In this document: one piece after another, positions 7,379 through 14,072 of the stretch | How positions within the stretch are numbered: the stretch's first letter is position 1 | How the letters are laid out: every line of letters starts with the position of its first letter | Assembly (NCBI GenBank): GCA_900550365.1 | Contig: URRR01000030.1 | Location: forward strand, 1-31,116 | Source of the DNA: an uncultured Prevotella sp. | GTDB taxonomy: Bacteria; Bacteroidota; Bacteroidia; Bacteroidales; Bacteroidaceae | Length of the DNA stretch: 31,116 nt | Direction: 5' to 3' | Position numbers and translations under genes: made by a program | Notes under the pieces: model-generated | The model's input: only the letters and a program-made list of their open reading frames with translations | Database searches by the model: none | Told to the model about the DNA's origin: nothing

Positions 7379-7410
7379 GCCCCTCCTGACCTCCCCTGTG
7401 GGGAGGAACC
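7379..7410 (+). repeat. CCCC-TGT-GGGG hairpin repeat, copy 3
   Basis: AGCCCCTCCTGA is followed by the hairpin CCTCCCC (7390-7396), loop TGT, GGGGAGG (7400-7406), then AACC. It lies in the gap between the DUF4492 gene and cydA and has the same orientation as copy 4, 29 nt away. Confidence 0.8.
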
Positions 7411-7438
7411 AGATTACCTTAGGTTTTGAGGTTTGAAG

Positions 7439-7478
7439 GAGCCCCTCTCCAACTCTCCCCAGTGGGGAGAGAGACCGG
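7439..7478 (+). repeat. CCCC-AGT-GGGG hairpin repeat, copy 4
   Basis: GAGCCCCTCTCCAA is followed by the hairpin CTCTCCCC (7453-7460), loop AGT, GGGGAGAG (7464-7471), then AGACCGG. It is nearly identical to copy 1 at 125-164. The word AGGTTTTGAGGTT just before it (7421-7433) recurs inverted at 22479-22491. Confidence 0.85.
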
Positions 7479-7514
7479 GCCGGCTAACCGGAAAACAGCA
7501 TAACCGCATAACCC

Positions 7515-7547
7515 AATTATGAATTATGAATTGTGAATTATGAATTA
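7515..7547 (+). repeat. 7-bp AATTATG tandem array upstream of cydA
   Basis: Nearly five units of AATTATG (one reads AATTGTG) end 12 nt before the cydA start codon. The AT-rich run keeps the translation start region unstructured; whether that matters is unknown. Confidence 0.8.
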
Positions 7548-7559
7548 ACCTTATAAAAT

Positions 7560-9164
7560 ATGTACGATTTACTGTTAAGCATCAGTGCGGGAACTGTAGA
7601 CTGGTCAAGAGCCCAGTTTGCCTTAACCGCAATTTACCACTGGCTTTTCGTGCCGCTTACGCTCGGCCTTGCCCTTATCATGGGCATAATGGAGACGTGC
7701 TATTACCGCACGGGTAAGACGTCGTGGAAAGACACGGCACGCTTCTGGCAGAAGCTGTTCGGTATCAACTTCGCAATGGGCGTTGCCACGGGCATCATCC
7801 TTGAGTTCGAGTTCGGCACGAACTGGAGTAACTACTCGTGGCTCGTAGGCGACATCTTCGGCGCTCCGCTCGCAATAGAGGGCATCGTGGCGTTCTTTCT
7901 TGAGGCAACCTTCGTCGGAGTGATGTTCTTCGGCTGGGGAAAGGTGTCGCGGGGATTTCATCTTGCGGCGACATGGCTCACCGGCCTCGGCGCCACAATA
8001 TCCGCCTGGTGGATTCTTGTGGCCAATGCGTGGATGCAGTATCCCGTAGGCCAGGCGTTCAATCCTGACACCATGCGCAACGAGATGACCTCGTTCGCGG
8101 AGGTGGCGCTGTCGCCCTTCGCCGTTGACAAGTTCTTCCACGCGGTGATATCGGCGTGGGTGATAGGCGCGATATTCACCGTTGCCGTGAGCTGTTACAT
8201 CATGTACAGGAAGCACCGCAGCCAAGAGTTGGCCGAAAAGGACCGTCAGCTCGCCGTAAGGAGCGTTAGGATAGCGTCAATAGTGGGGCTTGTGGCGTCG
8301 CTGCTCGCCGTGCATACGGGTGACAGCTCGGCCTACATGGTGGCCAAGGCGCAGCCCATGAAGCTCGCCGCAATGGAGGCTCTGTATGACGGAGGCAACA
8401 GTCAGGGGCTTACTCTCGTGGCTCTCGTAAATCCGTTTGAGCAGCCCGATTATGCCTTAGGTGAGGAACCGGCCATGCGCATAGCCATTCCAAACATGCT
8501 GTCGTTCCTCGCCACACGCGACTTTAACGGCTACGTGCCCGGCATTAACGACATTATAAAGGGCGGATACATACAGGCAGACGGCACAGTGGCCGATCCG
8601 CTGAGCGAGAAAATGGACCGCGGACGCCGGGCTATAGCCTTACTTTCAGATTATCGGGAGGCAAAAAGAGCGGGCAACGACACCGCGGCTGAGGCTCACC
8701 GCAAGGCTCTTGACGAGAACATAAAGTACTTCGGTTACGGATACATCGACAATGCGGAGCAGACCGTGCCGTATATTCCGCTGTGCTTCTGGGCTTTCCG
8801 CGTAATGGTTGGTCTGGGCATGCTCTTCCTTCTGTTCTTTATCGTGACGCTGTTCCTCTCATACAAGAAGGATATAACACGCATGCGTCCGCTACATATC
8901 GTGGGTATGGCCATGCTTCCGCTCGGCTACATAGCCAGCGAGGCAGGGTGGCTTGTGGCCGAGTTCGGCCGCCAGCCGTGGACCATTCAGGACATGCTGC
9001 CTACCTGGGCGGCAGTGTCTGACGTCGGTGCAGGCTCAGTTATGCTTACGTTCTTTATCTTCCTCGTGCTCTTTACGGTGCTGCTCGCAGTTGAGATAAG
9101 CATCATGTGCAAGGCGATAAAGCACGGGCCGGAGTATTCTGAAGGTGTAGAGAAAAATGATTAA
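7560..9164 (+). CDS. cydA: Cytochrome bd quinol oxidase subunit I
   Basis: 534 aa. This subunit carries the hemes and the quinol site of cytochrome bd oxidase, which reduces O2 to water at low oxygen in the inner membrane. Visible landmarks are an early conserved histidine in ALTAIYHWLFVPLTLG (His27, a heme ligand position), KFFHAVISAWVIGAIF (about 180-195, with the second conserved histidine), a methionine in the helix starting VGLGMLFLLF (about 418-425), and the family signature GRQPW near residue 470. A long Q-loop lies between about 255 and 400. Length is close to the Escherichia coli protein (522 aa). cydB follows after 44 nt. In this anaerobic lineage the oxidase is expected to scavenge trace oxygen and support nanaerobic respiration. 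Possible expression from the 81-nt repeat promoters upstream is discussed separately. Confidence 0.97.
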   Translation: MYDLLLSISAGTVDWSRAQFALTAIYHWLFVPLTLGLALIMGIMETCYYRTGKTSWKDTARFWQKLFGINFAMGVATGIILEFEFGTNWSNYSWLVGDIFGAPLAIEGIVAFFLEATFVGVMFFGWGKVSRGFHLAATWLTGLGATISAWWILVANAWMQYPVGQAFNPDTMRNEMTSFAEVALSPFAVDKFFHAVISAWVIGAIFTVAVSCYIMYRKHRSQELAEKDRQLAVRSVRIASIVGLVASLLAVHTGDSSAYMVAKAQPMKLAAMEALYDGGNSQGLTLVALVNPFEQPDYALGEEPAMRIAIPNMLSFLATRDFNGYVPGINDIIKGGYIQADGTVADPLSEKMDRGRRAIALLSDYREAKRAGNDTAAEAHRKALDENIKYFGYGYIDNAEQTVPYIPLCFWAFRVMVGLGMLFLLFFIVTLFLSYKKDITRMRPLHIVGMAMLPLGYIASEAGWLVAEFGRQPWTIQDMLPTWAAVSDVGAGSVMLTFFIFLVLFTVLLAVEISIMCKAIKHGPEYSEGVEKND

Positions 9165-9208
9165 GACGTTGAGCTTCGGCTTGAAACTAACTTTAAACAA
9201 TAAAGATT

Positions 9209-10315
9209 ATGTCATACGAATTTTTGCAACAATACTGGTGGTTCCTCGTGTCGCTGTTAGGTGCGCTGCTGGTTTTCATGATGTTTGTGCAGGGAGCTAA
9301 CTCTTTACTCTTCTCCTTGGGCGCAAATAATGAGGAACGCAACCTTGTCATAAGTTCTACAGGCAGGAAGTGGGAGCTTACTTTCACTACTCTCGTAACC
9401 TTCGGCGGTGCCTTCTTCGCCTCGTTTCCGCTGTTTTACAGCACCAGTTTCGGCGGAGCTTACTGGCTGTGGATGATTATTCTGTTCACGTTTGTGCTCC
9501 AGGCTGTCAGCTATGAGTTTCAGAACAAGTTGGGCAATCTGCTCGGAGCACGCACGTTCCAGTGGTTCTTGATAATCAACGGCATAGCCGGTCCGCTGCT
9601 GTTGGGCATTGCCGTGGCCACGTTTTTTACCGGAGCGAACTTCATTGTGGATAAAGCCAACATCCTTGGCGAAGGTTCCGGACCTATAATAAGCGGTTGG
9701 GCTAACGCCAGCCACGGCCTTGACGCCCTGCTGAACGGCTGGAATCTTATCTTCGGTCTTGCCGTGTTCTTCCTTGCCCGCATACTTGGCATACTGTATG
9801 TCATGAACAACGTAGACAATGAAAACATACGTTCGCGCGCCTCGGTACGCCTTGTTGGCAACCTTGTGCCGTTCCTCGTGTTCTTCATAGTTGCCTTGGT
9901 GTATATCCTTTTGAGTGAAGGTTACGCCGTAGATGAGGCTACCGGCATGGTGTATCTTGAACGTTACAAGTATTTTAACAACTTTATTGAGATGTGGCCG
10001 TTGGCCGTAATGCTGCTTGTCGGCGTAGCATTGTTCCTTTTCGGATGCCTGAAGACAATCTTCAGTGCGGTATATATCCGTGGCATATGGCCCGGAGGCA
10101 TCGGCGCGGTGCTTGTAGTGCTCAGCCTTTTGCTGTGTGCCGGCTGGAACAATACGGCGTATTATCCGTCAACGGCTGACCTCCAGAGCAGTCTTACGAT
10201 AGCTAACAGCTGCAGCAGTGAGTTCACTCTCAGCGTGATGTCTGTCGTCTCGCTGATTATTCCTTTCGTACTGGCTTATATTGTAGTGGTGTGGAGGAAG
10301 ATGGACTTGAAGTAA
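9209..10315 (+). CDS. cydB: Cytochrome bd quinol oxidase subunit II
   Basis: 368 aa with about eight hydrophobic membrane segments, starting with LQQYWWFLVSLLGALLVFMM. The conserved N-terminal region continues with GANSLLFSLG and an early loop with NEERNLVISSTGRKWE, as in Bacteroidetes CydB. It pairs with CydA to form the bd oxidase core; subunit II stabilises the heme arrangement and carries no heme ligands. It follows cydA by 44 nt with no terminator. No cydC/cydD (heme and thiol exporter needed for assembly) lies in the window. The gene converges on mrp, with a 216-nt gap of inverted AGTAGTAAGG-type repeats after its stop. Confidence 0.96.
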   Translation: MSYEFLQQYWWFLVSLLGALLVFMMFVQGANSLLFSLGANNEERNLVISSTGRKWELTFTTLVTFGGAFFASFPLFYSTSFGGAYWLWMIILFTFVLQAVSYEFQNKLGNLLGARTFQWFLIINGIAGPLLLGIAVATFFTGANFIVDKANILGEGSGPIISGWANASHGLDALLNGWNLIFGLAVFFLARILGILYVMNNVDNENIRSRASVRLVGNLVPFLVFFIVALVYILLSEGYAVDEATGMVYLERYKYFNNFIEMWPLAVMLLVGVALFLFGCLKTIFSAVYIRGIWPGGIGAVLVVLSLLLCAGWNNTAYYPSTADLQSSLTIANSCSSEFTLSVMSVVSLIIPFVLAYIVVVWRKMDLK

Positions 10316-10318
10316 TGG

Positions 10319-10537
10319 AGTAGTAAGTAGTAAGGAGTAAAGTAGTAAGGAAGGGTAGTAAGTAGTAAAAGGAATAAAGGTAGTAAAAGGAATAAAGAGT
10401 AAAGTAATCAAAAGTTAAGAATTAAGAAGTGTAAATGTTGGCTATCTTGGCCAGAAATAAGAGACTTTCTAATCCTCAATTACTTTACTCTTTACTATTT
10501 CCTCCTTACTACTTTTACTCCTTTCTCCTTACTACTT
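10319..10537. repeat. Inverted low-complexity arrays between convergent cydB and mrp
   Basis: The left arm (10319-10410) is built on AGTAGTAAGGAGTAAAG words and the right arm (10476-10537) on their reverse complement. The best match is a perfect 16-bp pair, TAAAGAGTAAAGTAAT at 10393-10408 with ATTACTTTACTCTTTA at 10479-10494. The arms start right at the ends of cydB and mrp, so each transcript carries the purine-rich version after its stop codon. The fold could serve as a two-way end signal, but there is no GC-rich stem or clear U-tract. Confidence 0.75.
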
Positions 10538-11635
10538 ATTGTTTATCTGCACAATTTTTGTGGGGCCTTGTTCCTTGTTCCGGCGGTTGGTAACGGTTAC
10601 TACGGCCTGTGCAAGGTTGATGAAGGCAAGACCGGTGGCCGTGTCAGAGTTAAGCGCGGCAGGTTTACCGTCGTCACCGCTCTCACAGATGCTCTGTACC
10701 ATTGGTATCTGTGCCAACAGGGGTACGCCCATTTCCTGAGCCAAGTTCTTGCACCCGTCTTTTCCGAAGATGTAATATTTGTTCTCCGGAAGTTCTGCAG
10801 GGGTGAACCATGCCATGTTTTCTACAAGGCCGAGGATAGGCACGTTTACCTTGTCGTTGCTGTACATGTCGATGCCTTTACGCGCGTCGGCCAGCGCGAC
10901 CTTTTGCGGCGTGCTGACGATTACAGCTCCCGTGATGGCCAGGGTCTGCAGAAGAGTAAGGTGTATGTCGCTCGTTCCCGGCGGAGTGTCAAGTATGAAG
11001 TAGTCAAGGTCGCCCCAGTCGGCATCGCCTATAAGCTGTTTCAGCGCGTTGGAAGCCATGCCTCCACGCCACAGCGTTGCTGTGTCAGGGTTTACGAAGA
11101 AGCCGATGCTGAGCAGCTTTACGCCATATTTCTCGATAGGCTCTATCAGGTCGCGCCCGTCTTTGTGTACGGCGTAAGGGCGGGCATCCTCAACATCGAA
11201 CATCTTAGGCATAGAAGGACCGAATATGTCAGTGTCAAGCAGGCCTACCTTGTAGCCAAGGCGTGCAAGGGCTATGGCCAAGTTGGCGGCTACGGTGCTC
11301 TTGCCTACACCGCCCTTGCCAGAGCTTACGGCGATGATGTTTTTCACTCCGGGCAGCATCTTGCCAGCCTCGGGGCGCGGTTTTGATTTCGTTTCAACCG
11401 TGATAGTTACCTCCACGTCCTTGCTTACGTGGTAATGTATGGCAGCCTCGGCGGCTTTCAGAGTAGATTTCATGAACGGGTCAGTGTCACGTGGGAAGAT
11501 AAGTGAGAACGACACTTTCATCCCGTCAATGCGCAGGTTGTCAGCAACCATCTCGCTTTCAACCAGATTTTTCTTGGTGCCCGGATACGTTACGGTAGCC
11601 AGGGCGTCCATTATTAATTTGGGATATAACGTCAT
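10532..11635 (-). CDS. mrp: Mrp/ApbC-type P-loop ATPase, iron-sulfur carrier family
   Basis: 367 aa. I use the ATG opening MTLYPKLIMDALATV; an in-frame ATG 17 codons upstream would lie inside the 81-nt repeat and its residues lack family character. The N-terminal MIP18-like (DUF59) domain covers about 1-85. The deviant Walker A GKGGVGKST is at 106-114, followed by LLDTDIFGPSMPKMF and the DYFILDTPPGTSD Walker B region. Family members load or carry Fe-S clusters for apo-proteins. The C-terminal Cys-X-X-Cys cluster motif of Escherichia coli ApbC is not present: after VENMAWF the sequence runs TPAELPENKYYIFGKDG, with only one cysteine (GCKNLAQ), and Bacteroidetes orthologues as I know them look the same. 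The gene stands alone; two 81-nt repeats with a near-consensus promoter end about 20 nt before the start. Confidence 0.93.
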   Translation of the reverse strand: MTLYPKLIMDALATVTYPGTKKNLVESEMVADNLRIDGMKVSFSLIFPRDTDPFMKSTLKAAEAAIHYHVSKDVEVTITVETKSKPRPEAGKMLPGVKNIIAVSSGKGGVGKSTVAANLAIALARLGYKVGLLDTDIFGPSMPKMFDVEDARPYAVHKDGRDLIEPIEKYGVKLLSIGFFVNPDTATLWRGGMASNALKQLIGDADWGDLDYFILDTPPGTSDIHLTLLQTLAITGAVIVSTPQKVALADARKGIDMYSNDKVNVPILGLVENMAWFTPAELPENKYYIFGKDGCKNLAQEMGVPLLAQIPMVQSICESGDDGKPAALNSDTATGLAFINLAQAVVTVTNRRNKEQGPTKIVQINNK

Positions 11636-11655
11636 AATGATTTTGTTTATCGGTG

Positions 11656-11736
11656 CAAAGATAGTGAAAGGCGAGCACAGAAACAAGCGAAAACGCAGTT
11701 TTCAGTCTTGTTTATGTCGAGCCGCATCCTATCTTC
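11656..11736 (-). repeat. 81-nt promoter-like repeat, copy 3 (faces mrp)
   Basis: Minus-strand copy of the repeat at 6708-6876. The ends read AAGATAG and CTATCTT, again complementary but changed at the same paired position relative to copies 1 and 2. The central hairpin core GAAAAC-TGC-GTTTTC is unchanged while the outer arms are CAAG/CTTG. The promoter-like end reads CTTG (11684-11687), 20 nt, TATCTTTG (11656-11663), one mismatch from consensus. It would place an mrp transcript start roughly 15 nt before the mrp ATG at 11635. Confidence 0.85.
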
Positions 11737-11743
11737 GTGATGA

Positions 11744-11824
11744 CAAAGATAGTGAAAGGCGAGCACAGAAACAAGCGAAAACGCAGTTTTCAGTCTTGTT
11801 TATGCCGAGCCGCATCCTATCTTC
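11744..11824 (-). repeat. 81-nt promoter-like repeat, copy 4 (faces mrp)
   Basis: Nearly identical to copy 3 and separated from it by 7 nt, the same spacing as between copies 1 and 2. Beyond it, at 11825-11842, the words GTGAAGAC and GATAGTG resemble the spacer and first bases of a further, decayed copy. Confidence 0.85.
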
Positions 11825-11861
11825 GTGAAGACAGTGATAGTGTAATGATAGATTAAGTGAA

Positions 11862-11946
11862 GCAAAAGGCCGTAAATCGCCTGATGAAAGGCCGTCTTTT
11901 GATGTGCGTTTTGCCGTCTTTTACACGTCAAAAGACGGCAAATCGC
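11862..11946. repeat. AAAGACGGCCTTTT hairpin array, copy 2
   Basis: Units CAAAAGGCCGTAAAT, GAAAGGCCGTCTTTTG, TTTTGCCGTCTTTTACAC and CAAAAGACGGCAAATCG succeed each other, with mutually complementary segments (GTCAAAAGACGGCAAA against TTTGCCGTCTTTTAC). It belongs to the same vocabulary as 6945-7040 and 27814-27935. With the two 81-nt repeats and the hairpin at 11947-11981 it accounts for nearly all of the 366-nt gap between mrp and the GH53 gene. Confidence 0.7.
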
Positions 11947-11981
11947 AAACGGGCGGGAGACATAATGTCTCCCGCCCGTTT
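11947..11981 (-). terminator. Perfect 17-bp hairpin after the GH53 gene
   Basis: AAACGGGCGGGAGACAT (11947-11963) and its exact complement ATGTCTCCCGCCCGTTT (11965-11981) leave a single unpaired base. It starts 20 nt beyond the GH53 stop codon in the transcription direction and ends in TTT, so it is a likely terminator or mRNA 3'-end stabiliser. Confidence 0.75.
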
Positions 11982-12001
11982 ATGACCGTTGAAACGTATG
12001 A

Positions 12002-13126
12002 TTATTTTCTGATGAATTTTGAGAACTCTTTCATCGCCGGAAGCGCTTTGCCGGTGTGGTTGTCAAATAGTCCGCGGTTAAGCCAGCTTTTTACAACCGT
12101 ACTGCCAGACTCGTTCTCCTCGGGGAACCACCAGAACAGGCCGGTAACCTCATCGTGGCGGTTGAGCATGGTTACAAGTTCTTCTGTAAATGCACGCTGC
12201 CCCTCGGCGCTTATCGGGTAAAGGTCAGAGTAATGGTCGGGGTCTTTCTCCCAGACATCGTTCTCGTGAGAATAATAGAACGCTGTCTCCACAATCATTA
12301 CCGGCTTGCCGCCATAGGTGGTCTTGAGGCTGTCGAGTACCGTGTCAAGATGCTTTATAGTGCCGTGCCACATCGGGTAATAACTAAGTCCGATGATGTC
12401 ATAGTCAAGTTTGCCGTCACGCAGCTTGTCATAGTATCCCTGCGTAGCGTTCCAGTCTTGGGCGTGCTCCGTATGTATTATTATGCGTGCCTTCGGACAT
12501 GCCTTGCGGCAGGCCTTCACACCGGCTTTGAGCAATGTAAGCAGAGTGTCCCAGTTGTCATTATTTTCAGGGTCAACCTTTCCTGTCGGCCAGAGCATTC
12601 CGAAGGTGATTTCATTACCCACCTGGATAAAGTCGGGTTCGGCTCCCGCCTGCTTCAGCGCATTAAGTGCAGTGAGGGTATGTGCATAGACTGAGTCGGA
12701 CAGTATCTTTACCTGCTCATCTTTAGCCTTTCCTTCAATGGCTTCGGCCCAGGTTTTCGGTGTGAACTGCTTGCCGGGGTCGGCCCAGGTGTCAGAATAA
12801 TGGAAGTCAAGCATCAGCTTGAAACCGTGCCTTTTTATCTGTTTGCATAGGTCTACGACATAAGGCAGGTCCTGGCATACGCCCTCATCCTTATTGGCCT
12901 GCGGCGCATTGTCAGGTTCTACGAACAGACGCACACGCATGGCGTTCCAGCCTGCGTCGGTAAAGATTTTGTAGGGACATTCGGCCTTGCCGTCGCTGTT
13001 TCTGAATACGGTGCCCTTATCTTTATATGTCGGCAGTAAAGAGATGTCGCCGCCGAGATATTTCTGGGCCTTGATGCCCATGCATGTGATAAGTGCGAGC
13101 ATGATTAATAAGATGTGTTTTTTCAT
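12002..13126 (-). CDS. Glycoside hydrolase family 53, secreted endo-beta-1,4-galactanase
   Basis: 374 aa. A signal peptide ends near residue 20 (TCMGIKAQKY) without a clear lipobox. The mature protein opens with the GH53 signature GGDISLLPTYKDKG, followed by DAGWNAMRVRLFV and KLMLDFHYSDTWADPGKQ. The acid/base is Glu172 in VGNEITFGMLWP and the nucleophile Glu280 in VMIVETAFYY, both in place. GH53 enzymes cut the beta-1,4-galactan side chains of pectin (type I arabinogalactan). The gene stands apart from SusC/SusD genes and follows the PgeF-like gene by 42 nt, so it may be cotranscribed with it. A perfect hairpin follows its stop. The retaining mechanism and substrate are family knowledge, not shown here. 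Confidence 0.92.
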   Translation of the reverse strand: MKKHILLIMLALITCMGIKAQKYLGGDISLLPTYKDKGTVFRNSDGKAECPYKIFTDAGWNAMRVRLFVEPDNAPQANKDEGVCQDLPYVVDLCKQIKRHGFKLMLDFHYSDTWADPGKQFTPKTWAEAIEGKAKDEQVKILSDSVYAHTLTALNALKQAGAEPDFIQVGNEITFGMLWPTGKVDPENNDNWDTLLTLLKAGVKACRKACPKARIIIHTEHAQDWNATQGYYDKLRDGKLDYDIIGLSYYPMWHGTIKHLDTVLDSLKTTYGGKPVMIVETAFYYSHENDVWEKDPDHYSDLYPISAEGQRAFTEELVTMLNRHDEVTGLFWWFPEENESGSTVVKSWLNRGLFDNHTGKALPAMKEFSKFIRK

Positions 13127-13168
13127 AAGTCGTGGTTTTTATTAATTATGAATATTATTGATTTGCAG

Positions 13169-13948
13169 TTATTCGATTATTACACCGGTGAATATCCGGC
13201 CTGACATCGGGCCGAGCTTCCGTGCTGAGAAATATTTGCCGGTATTGGCGTATGTGCATATTGGTGATATTGTGATGTTGTCATTACTAAGTCCGACGGA
13301 GGTCAGTTGTATGCGGTTGCACTCCTTAAGATCTATGTGCCACTTGTCTTTCCGCCGGCTTATTGCCTGCATGTCGAAGCCTGCAGACGCGAATTCGTTG
13401 TAAACTTCATCGCCTACTTCAAATGCATCGAGGGATATGCCGGGGCCGATGACTGCCGTCAGTGCCTCCGAACGTGAGCCATAACTCAGACGCATGCTGT
13501 CAACGGCTTTCACGGCTATGCTGCTTACCGTGCCGCGCCAGCCTGCATGAACGGCAGCAGCGGCATGATGCTCAGGGTCATAAAGGATAACGGGAATGCA
13601 GTCGGCCGTTGACACTCCTATGCATATGCCTCTGACATCGGTAATCAATGCATCAACATCTTCAAGAAGCATGCCCCTTGTTGCTGCTGGCAGAGCAAGA
13701 AAGTCTGGCGCAATCAGTCTTACCTCATTGCCGTGGGTCTGGTGCGGCATGATTATTCTGTCCTGACTGATTTTCAGCAGAGTACACAGGGCTTCGGTAT
13801 TTTTCTCAATACTTTTCTCATCATCGCCGCAATACCTGTTGATATTGAACTCTCCATATGCTCCGTGGCTGTATCCGCCGAGGCGGGTAGTGCTGAAAGC
13901 CGTCACATGAGGCGGCATATTATAATAGGTAAGGGTCGGGACTTTCAT
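13169..13948 (-). CDS. pgeF: PgeF/YfiH-family multicopper-like (peptidoglycan editing or purine phosphorylase) protein
   Basis: 259 aa, cytoplasmic, full length for the family. Metal-binding and active-site positions are visible: HQTHGNEV (His69, His72), STADCIPVIL (Cys117) and AVHAGWRGTV (His134). Family members have been described as laccase-like, as the peptidoglycan editing factor PgeF in Escherichia coli, and as enzymes acting on purine nucleosides; which applies here cannot be told from sequence. It lies between the terminator of the obg operon and the GH53 gene on the same strand. The start at MKVPTLTYYNMPPHV agrees with family N-termini. Confidence 0.88.
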   Translation of the reverse strand: MKVPTLTYYNMPPHVTAFSTTRLGGYSHGAYGEFNINRYCGDDEKSIEKNTEALCTLLKISQDRIIMPHQTHGNEVRLIAPDFLALPAATRGMLLEDVDALITDVRGICIGVSTADCIPVILYDPEHHAAAAVHAGWRGTVSSIAVKAVDSMRLSYGSRSEALTAVIGPGISLDAFEVGDEVYNEFASAGFDMQAISRRKDKWHIDLKECNRIQLTSVGLSNDNITISPICTYANTGKYFSARKLGPMSGRIFTGVIIE

Positions 13949-13972
13949 CAGTTATGTGAAGTATATAAAAAT

Positions 13973-14038
13973 AAAAAATGAAAAACGGATAAGCTTTGTA
14001 TGCATCTGAATGTTATGTTTATCCGTTCTTCATTTTTT
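13973..14038 (-). terminator. Intrinsic terminator of the hpt-adk-obg operon
   Basis: AAAAAATGAAAAACGGATAA (13973-13992) pairs with TTATCCGTTCTTCATTTTTT (14019-14038) with one mismatch and a 26-nt loop. On the minus strand the stem ends in a T-rich run, 35 nt after the obg stop codon. Confidence 0.75.
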
Positions 14039-14072
14039 TATTTTTGATATTGTTTATTGATTTTGCTCTTAA

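Noticed and set aside
11636..11686. 17-codon N-terminal extension of Mrp
   Set aside because: It would be encoded by the end of the 81-nt repeat and would overlap its -7 box.
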